A stretch of DNA of 64,000 nucleotides from Bacteroidota bacterium (GCA_020161355.1 JAIUOF010000003.1:473125-537124), one strand, 5' to 3'; counted from the first letter of the stretch, positions 17,633-26,944 are shown. Notes: generated by a model from the letters alone, not told the origin. A program made the numbers and translations.

Positions 17633-18295
17633 TTAATCCATCCACCCGTCTTTGAGGGTAATAATTCTGTTTCCATAAGCGGCATTCGTGGCAGAGTGAG
17701 TCACCTGAACTATTGTGACGCCATCTTTTTCATTCAATTCTTTAAATATCTGCATGATGTACTCGGCCTGATCAGAATGCAGGTTTCCTGTGGGCTCATC
17801 TGCCAGAATTATTTTGGGCTCAGCTGCCAGAGCACGGGCAATACCTACCAACTGCTGCTGCCCACCTGAGAGCTGACTGGGGAAAAGGTCTTTTTTTGCT
17901 ACAATCTGAAACCGGTCCAGAAGCTCTGCCACTCTGCTTTTTCGCTCAGAAGAAGGCATATTTTTGTATAAAAGCGGCGTTTCGATATTTTCGTAAACTG
18001 TAAGTTCATCTATCAAATGATAAGCCTGAAAAACAAAGCCAATGGTGTTTCGGTGTATTTCGGTTCTCTTTTTCTCCGAAATGGATAATACATTTTCTCC
18101 CAAAAGTTCATAAGTACCTTCAGATGCCTCTTCTAAAAGTCCGAGAATATGCAAAAGCGTTGACTTCCCCGACCCCGAAGGCCCCATGATTGAGACAAAC
18201 TCTCCCTCGGCAATTTTAAGGTTGATGTTTCTCAAAACATAAACTTTGCCCGAGCCAGCTTTATAAAATTTACTTAAGTTTTGTACTTCCAGCAT
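17633..18295 (-). CDS. ABC transporter ATP-binding protein (MacB/LolD type), second copy
   Basis: The longest frame starts at a TTG (18359-18361). The ATG at 18293-18295 ([20 protein letters not shown]) matches normal ATPase starts and places the promoter element correctly, so I take it (220 residues). Motifs are Walker [11 protein letters not shown]-loop in [22 protein letters not shown], signature [14 protein letters not shown] (L in place of the usual R after QQQ), Walker [15 protein letters not shown] (H where D is usual) and switch histidine VTHSA. The two substitutions in normally conserved places are mild oddities. It heads the operon with TolC, regulator and kinase. It is a paralogue of 9590-10267. 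Confidence 0.92.
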   Translation of the reverse strand: MLEVQNLSKFYKAGSGKVYVLRNINLKIAEGEFVSIMGPSGSGKSTLLHILGLLEEASEGTYELLGENVLSISEKKRTEIHRNTIGFVFQAYHLIDELTVYENIETPLLYKNMPSSERKSRVAELLDRFQIVAKKDLFPSQLSGGQQQLVGIARALAAEPKIILADEPTGNLHSDQAEYIMQIFKELNEKDGVTIVQVTHSATNAAYGNRIITLKDGWMD

Positions 18296-18321
18296 TTGAT
18301 TAAGATGATTAATTTCTTTTA

Positions 18322-18337
18322 GTCCAATTCTATGCCA
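18322..18337 (-). promoter_or_regulatory. sigma-54-like -24/-12 element upstream of the second ABC operon
   Basis: On the minus strand this reads TGGCATAGAATTGGAC, 27 bases before the ATG at 18295. It aligns base for base with the element at 11702-11717, sharing TGGCA, AAT and GGA at equal spacing. The -24 half is good for sigma-54 and the -12 half departs from TTGC. The upstream palindrome lies 54 bases away, as at the other operon. Confidence 0.5.
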
Positions 18338-18389
18338 TAAGTTTATTTTACTTATTTTCAATATTTTATAAAATTTCTAATAGATTTTT

Positions 18390-18426
18390 TTGTCCAGAAA
18401 CGGACAAATCAGTACGAAGGTGGACA
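18390..18426. promoter_or_regulatory. candidate response-regulator binding site (second ABC operon)
   Basis: TTGTCC-AGAAAC-GGACAA (18390-18407) is a perfect 6-base inverted repeat, followed by another half-site TGGACA at 18421-18426. It matches the TGTCC-N6-GGAC site before the adaptor operon. It lies in the divergent gap to the DUF1080 gene (18522), so it could influence that gene too. Confidence 0.55.
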
Positions 18427-18521
18427 TGCAAATATTTTTAATCTTCATAAGAAATTTTTAGAACTGACCTTTTTGCATAAATTTAGGTGCAAATAATTCA
18501 ACCCTAAAAAATTCAAACTTT

Positions 18522-19301
18522 ATGAAAGCTGTTCTTCTTTCTTTTGGAATAATATTTTTTTCAATTTCTACATTTTCACAAAAAATCAAAGAAAAAAAAC
18601 TTTTCAATGGTAAAAACCTGGAAGGTTGGACTCCCAAGATTTATCACCATGAAACTGGAGATAATTATGCCAACACGTTCAGGGTTGAGGATGGAATCAT
18701 AAAAATCAGATATGATGGCTATGACAAATTCAATGACCGGTTTGGCCATCTTTTTTACAAAAATCCGTATTCACATTACAGACTAAAATTTGAATACCGT
18801 TTTACCGGGATATGGCGGGAAGATGCTCCGATTTACACCCGATTGAATTCCGGCGTCATGTTTCATTCGCAAGATCCCAAAACTATCCTGAAAGAACAAG
18901 ATTGGCCGATTTCGGTAGAAATGCAGCTTTTGGCAGAAGAAAAGCCGGGTGAGCCAAGACCCACCGGAAATATGTGTTCGCCGGGCACTGATGTGGTTTT
19001 TGAAGGTAAAAAAGACCCAAGACATTGCATCAATTCCAGCTCTAAAACCTATAAAGCAGGCGAATGGATAAAAGCAGAATTGGTTGTATATGGAGACTCG
19101 CTGATACAGCATATTATTGAAGGTCAGGTGGTTTTGGAATACTCCAAGCCCACAATGGGTGGTGGGGTTGCCAACAATTATGATTCAAAACTTTGGCAGG
19201 AAGGCAAGCCACTCAAAGAAGGTTTCATTGCCTTACAATCTGAAGGTCAGGAAATTGATTTCAGAAATATCACTTTGATAGATTTATCGAAGAAAAAGTA
19301 A
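18522..19301 (+). CDS. secreted DUF1080 (3-keto-disaccharide hydrolase-like) protein
   Basis: This 259-residue protein has a signal peptide (MKAVLLSFGIIFFSISTFSQ) and the DUF1080 jelly-roll fold typical of Bacteroidota and Planctomycetota. Family marks are KKLFNGKNLEGWTPKI, FRVEDGIIKIRYDG, NSGVMFHSQDP and the C-terminal GFIALQSEGQEIDFRNI. Some members hydrolyse 3-keto-glycosides; others are of unknown role. Here only a periplasmic or secreted sugar-related role can be inferred. It is transcribed divergently from the second ABC operon. A small inverted repeat (19326-19343) separates it from the TonB receptor gene that follows. Confidence 0.88.
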   Translation: MKAVLLSFGIIFFSISTFSQKIKEKKLFNGKNLEGWTPKIYHHETGDNYANTFRVEDGIIKIRYDGYDKFNDRFGHLFYKNPYSHYRLKFEYRFTGIWREDAPIYTRLNSGVMFHSQDPKTILKEQDWPISVEMQLLAEEKPGEPRPTGNMCSPGTDVVFEGKKDPRHCINSSSKTYKAGEWIKAELVVYGDSLIQHIIEGQVVLEYSKPTMGGGVANNYDSKLWQEGKPLKEGFIALQSEGQEIDFRNITLIDLSKKK

Positions 19302-19325
19302 TTATCTGAATCATTTAAAAAAATA

Positions 19326-19343
19326 TCGGAACTTATCTTCCGA
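19326..19343. promoter_or_regulatory. inverted repeat TCGGAA-N6-TTCCGA
   Basis: A perfect 6-base inverted repeat with a 6-base spacer lies 24 bases after the DUF1080 stop and 69 bases before the receptor ATG at 19413. It is too weak and lacks the T-run of a terminator, so an operator for the receptor gene is the more likely reading. Confidence 0.3.
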
Positions 19344-19412
19344 AATCATTAACCATTTCCATGTTTTTAACGTAATCCTATTTATGAACATGTGTTTGCA
19401 AGAAATTCCTCT

Positions 19413-21848
19413 ATGAGAATAATACTGATTACCTTTTTCTTGAATCTTCTGTTTTCCGGGAAAATCTGGTCTCAAAACACCCACACCATCAGTGGTTATG
19501 TAAAAGAAAAAGGCAGCCGCGAAGCATTAATAGGCGTAACCGTACGACTCGAGAATTCCAGCAAATTTGCAGTTTCAAATACTTATGGTTTTTATTCGAT
19601 TTCTTTACCAGCAAATCAGGAGATTTCACTCATTTACTCGATGGTGGGATACCAGACTATCAATCGAAAAATCTTTCTTGATAAAAATCGGGAAATAGAC
19701 CTTGAGCTGGAGTCCAACAATGTACTGGAAGAACTGGTAGTTTCAGCTCAAAAACAAGAGAATAGGGTAAGTGAAACCCCGCAAATGAGCAAAATAGACC
19801 TTCCTGTAAGTCAAATCAAAAAGATTCCTACTTTACTCGGAGAGAAAGACGTACTGAAAGTTTTACAACTGATGCCCGGAGTACAAAAAGGCTCAGAAGG
19901 CCAAAGTGGCCTCTATGTGCGTGGTGGCGGACCTGACCAAAACCTGATTATTCTTGACGATGCCATAGTATATAACGCCAACCACCTTTTTGGCTTTTTT
20001 TCAACTTTCAATGGTGACGCCCTGAAAAGTGTGGAACTTACTAAAGGAGGGTTTCCGGCACGCTATGGTGGCAGGCTTTCATCGGTGATAGATCTCAATA
20101 TGAAGGATGGCAATAAGGAAAAATTTACAGGCGAAGGGGGTATCGGCTTGATTTCGTCGAGACTAACACTGGAAGGCCCCATCAAAAAAAACAAAAGCAG
20201 TTTTCTGGTATCGGGCAGGAGAACCTATATTGACGTAATCAGCCAACCGTTTATCAAAGCCCGGCAAAAAGGATTGAGCAATCAGGTCACCGGAGGATAT
20301 TTTTTCTATGATTTAAACGCCAAAATAAATCATGAGTTAGGCCGAAAAGACAAACTGTATCTGAGTAGCTATTTTGGAAATGATGATTTTGCAGCCAATA
20401 TTTCAGACCCTACCACCGACCTTGAAAACGGTATCAAATGGGGCAACCAAACGGCAACTTTCCGATGGAACCATCTTTTTAATCAAAAATTATTTGCCAA
20501 TACTTCATTGATTTTCAGCAAATATGACTTTGGTATTTTATCAAAAAACACTACCCAAAATATTGAAACTGCTAGCGAAAAAGTATATAAACTAGATTAT
20601 AGCTCCGGTATTAGGGACTGGACGGTAAAATATGATCTGGATTATTTTATGAATCCTCAAAATCAGATAAAATTTGGATTGCAAAGTATTTTTCACCGTT
20701 TCACGCCCAGTGCAACAGTCTTGAGCGACGAAAACATAAATTTATACTCCAACAAAATCGAAGAAATAGACGTAAATGAAACCGGTTTTTATGTGGAAGA
20801 TATTGCCAATATTGGAAAAAAAATTAAAATTAACGGCGGGCTAAGACTTTCTTTATACTCAGGAAAAGGAAAAACCTATACAAGACTTGAGCCCAGGATT
20901 TCTGCCTCTTATACCATAAATTCCTCCACTTCAGTGAAGGGTTCTTATGCTCTTATGAACCAATTTGTGCACTTGCTTTCTAATTCGAGTATCGGCTTGC
21001 CAACAGATTTATGGGTGCCTACAACTGACCAAATACCTCCTCAGCAATCTATCCAGTATGCTGCTGGGATAGCCAAAGACCTTGACAAACAAGGCCTCAC
21101 CCTCACTTTGGAAGGTTATTACAAAAAAATGAAGAATATCATCAGCTATAAAGAAGGAGCCAGTTTTTTGGTGATTGATAATCCTGAAAATCAAGCTGAG
21201 TTTGATTGGCAATCGCAGGTCACATCAGGGCAGGGCTGGTCATACGGTTTTGAAATTTTAATCCAGAAAAAAATCGGAAAGTTTTCGGGCTGGACGGGCT
21301 ATACCTGGTCTAAAACCGAGTGGCAGTTTGATGAGCTGAACTTTGGAAATAAATTTTTCCCAAAATACGACCGCAGACATGACATCTCTATTGTTGGAAT
21401 TTATGAATTATCAAAAAAAATAACCTTTTCGGCTACCTGGGTATATGGCACAGGAAATGCACTGACAGTGCCTGTTTCCGAATATACCGTATTCTCGGAA
21501 AGGATGCCCAGAAATGCTGAAAATCAATTGCCTGGATTTCCGTATTTTGGATCAAACAGAGTCAATGAATACAGTGCCCGAAATGCCTTCAGGGCCGAAA
21601 ACTACCATAGAATGGATGTAGCCGTGCAATTTCATAAAAAGAAAAAAAGACATGAAAGAACCTGGGAAATAGGGGTTTACAATGCATACAATCGCCGAAA
21701 TCCATTTTTCTATATAACTGGAAACAGTACCGAAAATAACATTACAATTAACGATCAAAACCAGGATCAGGCTGAAGGGCAATTAGTCATGAAACGATAT
21801 TCACTTTTCCCGGTTATACCTTCGGTTTCTTATAGTTTTAAATTTTAA
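19413..21848 (+). CDS. TonB-dependent outer-membrane receptor with carboxypeptidase-D-like N-terminal domain
   Basis: The frame reaches back to a GTG at 19392, but the ATG at 19413 gives a proper signal peptide (MRIILITFFLNLLFSGKIWSQ). The 811-residue protein then has a carboxypeptidase-D-like beta domain (about 24-105; ISGYVKEKGSREALIGVTVRL), a plug domain (about 115-230; LMPGVQKGSEGQSGLYVRGG) and a 22-strand beta-barrel ending in an aromatic-type terminus (SVSYSFKF). It is shorter than SusC-type receptors and is not paired with SusD. The following DUF4249 lipoprotein is its usual partner. The ligand is unknown; siderophores or peptides are as plausible as sugars. Confidence 0.92.
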   Translation: MRIILITFFLNLLFSGKIWSQNTHTISGYVKEKGSREALIGVTVRLENSSKFAVSNTYGFYSISLPANQEISLIYSMVGYQTINRKIFLDKNREIDLELESNNVLEELVVSAQKQENRVSETPQMSKIDLPVSQIKKIPTLLGEKDVLKVLQLMPGVQKGSEGQSGLYVRGGGPDQNLIILDDAIVYNANHLFGFFSTFNGDALKSVELTKGGFPARYGGRLSSVIDLNMKDGNKEKFTGEGGIGLISSRLTLEGPIKKNKSSFLVSGRRTYIDVISQPFIKARQKGLSNQVTGGYFFYDLNAKINHELGRKDKLYLSSYFGNDDFAANISDPTTDLENGIKWGNQTATFRWNHLFNQKLFANTSLIFSKYDFGILSKNTTQNIETASEKVYKLDYSSGIRDWTVKYDLDYFMNPQNQIKFGLQSIFHRFTPSATVLSDENINLYSNKIEEIDVNETGFYVEDIANIGKKIKINGGLRLSLYSGKGKTYTRLEPRISASYTINSSTSVKGSYALMNQFVHLLSNSSIGLPTDLWVPTTDQIPPQQSIQYAAGIAKDLDKQGLTLTLEGYYKKMKNIISYKEGASFLVIDNPENQAEFDWQSQVTSGQGWSYGFEILIQKKIGKFSGWTGYTWSKTEWQFDELNFGNKFFPKYDRRHDISIVGIYELSKKITFSATWVYGTGNALTVPVSEYTVFSERMPRNAENQLPGFPYFGSNRVNEYSARNAFRAENYHRMDVAVQFHKKKKRHERTWEIGVYNAYNRRNPFFYITGNSTENNITINDQNQDQAEGQLVMKRYSLFPVIPSVSYSFKF

Positions 21849-21852
21849 GATC

Positions 21853-22869
21853 ATGAAAAGCACAAAAGATCCCCTTATATACCTCCTGTTATTTTTATCT
21901 GGCTTTCTGATTTCATGCGAAACGATTTTGGAAGATATTCCCGGCGACCAGTTGTTAGACACAAGAGCTCAGATCGTGATAGCCTCATTTATTTCTCCAC
22001 AGGATTCGGAAGTTATGGTAAAAGTAACGGAGTCAAGTCCTTTATTTACAGATTATAAAAGATCCAATGCCGGTTATGTAATTGACGATGGCGACACGCT
22101 GGTAAGTGATGAAAGCAACGTCATTCCTGACGCGGACGTAATGATTTCAAATGGTACTATAAATGCGAAACTCGAATTTGATAAAATATTCCAGATATAT
22201 AAAATCTCAACCCGCAGTTTCCCTATTAGAGGAGGCACGACATACAATTTGCAGGTAAAATCAAAAGGCAGGGTGGCTGAAGCCAAATGTGTGGTACCCT
22301 TAAGAAGGCCTTTAATAGCTTCCTATTCCATTGACAGTGTGTACCAAAGTGGTTTTGGAATAAACCAGAAAGGATTCAGGGTTCAATTCAGATTTTCTGA
22401 TATTCAAAACCAGACAGATTTTTACCGTGTAAGGGCTTACCTGGAATATGAATATTTAAGGCCTTTGGAAAATGGCGAATCAGGCGTGGTTTATGAACCT
22501 AAAACAGGTAGATCTGCGGCAAATTGGAATGGAAGGTTCTCAGATACTGATGCATATATAGATGATGTTAACCGTGATGGGTTTGTGTTGGAATCCCCAG
22601 CAGGAATTATTTTCCCGCAAATCCCAGAACATCAGGTAAATTTTAATGGAATCGAATATAACACCAAATTATCAGAAAAAAGACCAAAAATAATTTTGGA
22701 AGTACTCAGTATTGAGGAAAATTACCGGAAATACCATTTGTCTATCATCAAACATGAAAATACGGAAAACAATCCTTTTGCCGAGCCTTACCCTGTTTTC
22801 ACCAATGTAAAAGAGGGGCTGGGTTGCTTTGGTGCTTCTAATCGAAGAATCCAGACGATACAATTATAG
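21853..22869 (+). CDS. DUF4249 family lipoprotein
   Basis: This 338-residue protein has a lipoprotein signal (LSGFLISCETIL, lipidated C about residue 22). It shows the DUF4249 pattern: an early beta domain (QIVIASFISPQDSEVMVKVTES), DADVMISNG, and the repeated strand region GGTTYNLQVKSKGRVAEAKCVVP. Proteins of this family are nearly always encoded straight after a TonB-dependent receptor, as here (4-base gap), and are thought to be surface or periplasmic partners of it. The stop at 22867-22869 lies one base from the stop of the converging CE15 gene, so there is no space for a normal terminator between them. Confidence 0.88.
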   Translation: MKSTKDPLIYLLLFLSGFLISCETILEDIPGDQLLDTRAQIVIASFISPQDSEVMVKVTESSPLFTDYKRSNAGYVIDDGDTLVSDESNVIPDADVMISNGTINAKLEFDKIFQIYKISTRSFPIRGGTTYNLQVKSKGRVAEAKCVVPLRRPLIASYSIDSVYQSGFGINQKGFRVQFRFSDIQNQTDFYRVRAYLEYEYLRPLENGESGVVYEPKTGRSAANWNGRFSDTDAYIDDVNRDGFVLESPAGIIFPQIPEHQVNFNGIEYNTKLSEKRPKIILEVLSIEENYRKYHLSIIKHENTENNPFAEPYPVFTNVKEGLGCFGASNRRIQTIQL

Positions 22870-22870
22870 A

Positions 22871-24232
22871 TTAATCCCAATATTTCCCTGCCCAGGCAAT
22901 CCAGGTACTCCAGTTGGGACCGGTACTGTGCCCGCCCGCGTGCTGCCTGAAAGCCAGTTCCCCCGAGACCAAAGCTGTCCCCATTTTAGGAAATGAAGTT
23001 GCTCCCAAATCTTTTTTCCCAAATAGTTTATAAACGGGACCTGCATGTACGCCTCCCAGGAACATCCCCTTTGCATCTACCCAATTGCCTTCTACCTGCG
23101 GCGATCCGGAACTGATAAAAACCGGTCTTGGAGCACAAATAGCCACTAATTCATGGGCATCAACCGGCAAATCAGCCACTGATTTCTGGCTGGTATATTT
23201 GATAAAATTGCCACAAAACCAATGATATTCAAAAGATGAAGCTAGATTCTCTACTTGTTCTCCAAAATTCCGTCTCAATATTTTAGCACCTCCTGCTCCA
23301 CTTGAACCAATGAAACCCAATGAGATTCTTGGCTCAAAAGCCATTGTTACCAAAGCAGCTTTTCCATATCTTGACAAACCCTCGATGGCAACTTTTGTGA
23401 CATCAATATCTTTGTCATTTTCAAAATAATCCAAAGCCCGGCTCGCCCCCCAAGCCCAGGCCCTCAAACTACCCCATTCTTCGGGTTTTCTGTATTGTCC
23501 TTTATTCGTAAGACCTATAATTCCACTGTTTAGACCTGCACCATTATCAGCCTGAATGCTTGAAGGTTCAAGAATTGCATATCCGTAACCTCTTGATATT
23601 AACTGTTCCTGCCAGGTAGGTTCTCCGGCACCTCCTAATCCCATGGGTTTTATGGGACCGGAGGAAAACGGATTTTTAATAAAACCGAATTCCATTACCA
23701 CAGGAACTACCCTTTTCGCATCTAAGGGCGTAGCTACCAACAGATTTATCACTACATTTATTTTAGGATAAGCAGAATTATCTACAATCCCTTTTAATAG
23801 TTTTTCTTTAATAGGGAAATTGCCAATCAAAGTATCGCGAATATATACCACCTGCCAATTTACTCCAGGGATGTTTTCAGGTAATTTTCCATACACTTCA
23901 TTTTCAAAGTCTTTGACGATTTCAGGACGTCTTTGCTCATTCCAAACCTTAACAGAACTTACTTTTTTGCCATTTTTTAAAACTAATGGGTCAGACAAAA
24001 CATATTGATTCACTTTGCTTTCGTCACTGTTGGCAGCATTAAGGTCTTTCGGATTTCCCGACGGACCTCTTCTTATCTGACCTTTATCGATTCCCAACTG
24101 GCTGAGCATCTGATTATAATCGGCTTCAGTCAGTCTGTTAATACTATCCCGCTGTGCCGGTGTAAGACCAAACTGGGCATTGGAAATCTGACAAACAAAT
24201 ATCAATGCTATTAATGAAGTGAGTTTTTTCAT
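22871..24232 (-). CDS. CE15-type glucuronoyl esterase (secreted)
   Basis: This 453-residue protein has a signal peptide (MKKLTSLIALIFVCQISNAQ) and the alpha/beta-hydrolase features of bacterial CE15 enzymes. The nucleophile elbow is GLSRYGKAA with S287, E300 follows in AFEPR, and a C-terminal histidine occurs in RQHAGGHSTGP (H431 or H435). CE15 enzymes cut ester bonds between 4-O-methyl-glucuronic acid on xylan and lignin alcohols. That fits the GH115, GH30 and GH10 genes upstream in the same operon. It is the last gene of the locus. About the first 70 residues form an extra N-terminal part of unknown function. Confidence 0.88.
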   Translation of the reverse strand: MKKLTSLIALIFVCQISNAQFGLTPAQRDSINRLTEADYNQMLSQLGIDKGQIRRGPSGNPKDLNAANSDESKVNQYVLSDPLVLKNGKKVSSVKVWNEQRRPEIVKDFENEVYGKLPENIPGVNWQVVYIRDTLIGNFPIKEKLLKGIVDNSAYPKINVVINLLVATPLDAKRVVPVVMEFGFIKNPFSSGPIKPMGLGGAGEPTWQEQLISRGYGYAILEPSSIQADNGAGLNSGIIGLTNKGQYRKPEEWGSLRAWAWGASRALDYFENDKDIDVTKVAIEGLSRYGKAALVTMAFEPRISLGFIGSSGAGGAKILRRNFGEQVENLASSFEYHWFCGNFIKYTSQKSVADLPVDAHELVAICAPRPVFISSGSPQVEGNWVDAKGMFLGGVHAGPVYKLFGKKDLGATSFPKMGTALVSGELAFRQHAGGHSTGPNWSTWIAWAGKYWD

Positions 24233-24301
24233 TTTATTTTGGTTGAAAAATTAAGAAAGAATTCTGTCAATGACCAGAAGATTCAGCCTGGTTCGAAGAT
24301 T

Positions 24302-26944
24302 TTATTTCCTCAAGGCATTTATATTTTCTGCGACATTAAACATAGTATCCACATAGATATCTTTTTGATTTTCCTGTAAATAATGAATCAACTGACTATG
24401 AGCTTCTTTGCTTACATTTAGATTATGCTCTCCCCCTACTCCATGAAACAAAAACACCAGTAATTTACCTTCTTTTTCGGCTTGTTTTACGAGCTCAATC
24501 ATCTGTTCACCAGATTGATCAACCATACTGTAACAATCTATGTCCATTAGTTTTTGATCCTGAAATGAATGCATTTCATGTCTCACCGACCGTGCAGCAA
24601 TGAATTCTTTACTCATGGTCTGTATAAATTCCCCTTCGGATACTTTCTTATGACCGCATGTAAAAGCAAAAGTTCTTTTATCTTTTCCATCGATAGCTTT
24701 CAAATACGCGTTGCACATCTTGATTTCGGCCTGAATCTGACTCATGGTGTATTTACTCAAATCATATTCTGGTTTTACCCATGACATTCCCGGTCCGGTA
24801 GCATCACAAGGGTGGTAAACTGTATGATTACCTAATTCATGGCCATTTCCTGAGACTCTTCGCCAGTCATTGATTCTTTTTTGCGAGGCTTCCGACGAAA
24901 CAGTCATATAAAAAGTGCCTTTCAGTCCCATTGAATCCAAAGCCGGAATCACGTTGTCAAGATGTACATTGAGGGCATCGTCGTAAGTGAGTACCACGGC
25001 ACATTTTTTACCTTTCCACGGCTTTTTCTCATCCAAATCCTGCCCATCGGTTCGGAAAGGTGAAGCTGGTAAGCCTTCTTTGTTGTAAAAATTCACATCT
25101 GGATTATCGGCCCAGGCATATCTGACATAAAGCGGCTTTTTGATTTTTGGGTTAGAAACTTCTACTTTATCTCCAACTATTTCAGCTTTTGCCCAAATAA
25201 ACTTTTTATTGGCACCTGCGATGGCAAACTCACGTAATGGTTCCTGATCTTTGCTTATTAATCCACTTCCGGTATTTTCAAAACTAAGGATAATTTTATC
25301 TCCGGAAATTTCTGAATATTTCAAAACCGGGCCGGAAGCAAGGATGTTTTCTCCATAAATCAGTTTTTGTGCTGCTAAAGCCAATCTTTCACCTACATCT
25401 TTCTTATTGTCAGGATGTATGTCGTTCCATTCACCGAGGTCAATACCAACCGCCATTACAGTATTGGGAACTTCAGAGGCTTTGAGTTGAGCCTCTCTCA
25501 GCTCTGCCCATTGACTTTCAGAAGGAAGATAATTAGCATCCATGAAGTTGGGCAGTTGCACATAAAGGAAGGGCAATTCACCCTGATTCCATTGTTTTCT
25601 CCAGTCCACAATCTGTGCTTTTTGTAAATCAGCATAAATCTGCGGTCTTCCGGCATTGCTTTCGCCCTGATACCACAAAAATCCCTTGATGCTGTAGGGT
25701 GTCACAGGGGCAGCCATGGCATTGTAAAGTGCAGCTGGTTGATTCTGAGCCGAAAAACCCGGGAAGAAACCACCCATCGGAGCAAATGCCTCGCCCACTT
25801 TATATTGCCAGGTTCCTTTCAGGTCCAAAGTATCGTTTCCGGCAATAAGGGAATAAGGTTTGTCTGGCAAAAAGCCCCCTTTTCCGCCATTATTGGTCAC
25901 TTTAACCACAAAAATATTTTTACCTGCTTTCAATAAGCCATCGGGCAATGGATACCTGCGTTGCGGGTACATATAGGTTGTTTGTCCTACCTGCTTCCCA
26001 TTGATATACAGCAGGTCAGCATCCACTATTCTTCCCAGAAAAACCTTTGCTGGCTTGCCAATAAATGATGCAGGCACTTCCACTTCTTTGCGGTACCAAA
26101 CCACTCCGTTGAGGTCTTTGATGCCCTGATCTTCCCAATAGCCGGGTACTGTAATCGGTCGCCAGCCTTTGGGTTGATAATTCAATTCAAACCATTTCGG
26201 CGATTCTGCCAGGCCTTTGTCTTCAGATTTGATTTGTGGTCTGGGAAACCTCGAAAATCTGTTTACAAACGCCGTATCTTTGTTTTTTTGGATAGTGGCA
26301 TATACACTCTCAAAATCCTTAAGGCCGTCTTCGCTTGTCCAGGCTTCTATAGGTGTTCCTCCTACGCTGGCGTTGATGAGACCTACAGGAATCTTGTATT
26401 TATCATAAATCTTTTTTGCAAAAAAATAAGCTACAGCTGAAAACTGACGCACATTTTCAGGATTGGTTACTTTCCATGAGGCGTTAGGAATGTCATCTTT
26501 CGGGCCGCTCAAACTAGTCATAGTTGGAATCCAGAAATGCCGGATATCGGGATTGTTGGCTTCGGCTATATCTTTGGAATACAGCACATGATGCAGCTCC
26601 ATCTGGTGCACCATATTGCTCTGCCCAGAGCAAAAATATACATCCCCAAAGGCTACATTTTTGATTCTGATTTCATTTTTTCCTTTCAAAACTATCTCCT
26701 GACCGGTAGCCGCCGATTGTGCCGGAAGTACAATTTCCCATTTCCCATCAAGGCTGGCAGTGGTTTTAAGTGTCTTTTTGTTGAGCGTAAGCGAAATCTT
26801 CTCTTTTGGCGATGCCCAACCCCACACTTTTACGGGTTTGTCCCGCTGCAATACCATATTGTCAGATATTAAGCTTGGAACCCGGATTTGGGCAATGCTG
26901 CTTATTGAGAAAAAAAGGAGAAAATAGATTATTTTATTTTTCAT
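24302..26944 (-). CDS. fused sialate-O-acetylesterase-like (SGNH) and NodB polysaccharide deacetylase
   Basis: This 880-residue secreted protein (signal peptide ending near residue 18) has two catalytic modules. The first (about 20-630) is a SASA/SGNH carbohydrate acetylesterase with nucleophile S109 in CSGQSNM and the block GFLWYQGESNAGRP. A jelly-roll insert lies at about 290-390 (DADLLYINGKQVGQTTYMYP), as in CE20-type xyloglucan/xylan acetylesterases. The second (about 645-880) is a NodB deacetylase with LTYDDA (D655, D656) and metal histidines in HTVYH (H707, H711). The two should remove acetyl groups from acetylated hemicellulose. The first half is best compared with CE20; the exact family needs a profile search. 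Confidence 0.87.
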   Translation of the reverse strand: MKNKIIYFLLFFSISSIAQIRVPSLISDNMVLQRDKPVKVWGWASPKEKISLTLNKKTLKTTASLDGKWEIVLPAQSAATGQEIVLKGKNEIRIKNVAFGDVYFCSGQSNMVHQMELHHVLYSKDIAEANNPDIRHFWIPTMTSLSGPKDDIPNASWKVTNPENVRQFSAVAYFFAKKIYDKYKIPVGLINASVGGTPIEAWTSEDGLKDFESVYATIQKNKDTAFVNRFSRFPRPQIKSEDKGLAESPKWFELNYQPKGWRPITVPGYWEDQGIKDLNGVVWYRKEVEVPASFIGKPAKVFLGRIVDADLLYINGKQVGQTTYMYPQRRYPLPDGLLKAGKNIFVVKVTNNGGKGGFLPDKPYSLIAGNDTLDLKGTWQYKVGEAFAPMGGFFPGFSAQNQPAALYNAMAAPVTPYSIKGFLWYQGESNAGRPQIYADLQKAQIVDWRKQWNQGELPFLYVQLPNFMDANYLPSESQWAELREAQLKASEVPNTVMAVGIDLGEWNDIHPDNKKDVGERLALAAQKLIYGENILASGPVLKYSEISGDKIILSFENTGSGLISKDQEPLREFAIAGANKKFIWAKAEIVGDKVEVSNPKIKKPLYVRYAWADNPDVNFYNKEGLPASPFRTDGQDLDEKKPWKGKKCAVVLTYDDALNVHLDNVIPALDSMGLKGTFYMTVSSEASQKRINDWRRVSGNGHELGNHTVYHPCDATGPGMSWVKPEYDLSKYTMSQIQAEIKMCNAYLKAIDGKDKRTFAFTCGHKKVSEGEFIQTMSKEFIAARSVRHEMHSFQDQKLMDIDCYSMVDQSGEQMIELVKQAEKEGKLLVFLFHGVGGEHNLNVSKEAHSQLIHYLQENQKDIYVDTMFNVAENINALRK

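Noticed and set aside
18296..18361. Upstream TTG start extending the second ABC ATPase by 22 residues
   Set aside because: The ATG at 18293-18295 fits the family start, and the extension would run over the conserved promoter element at 18322-18337.
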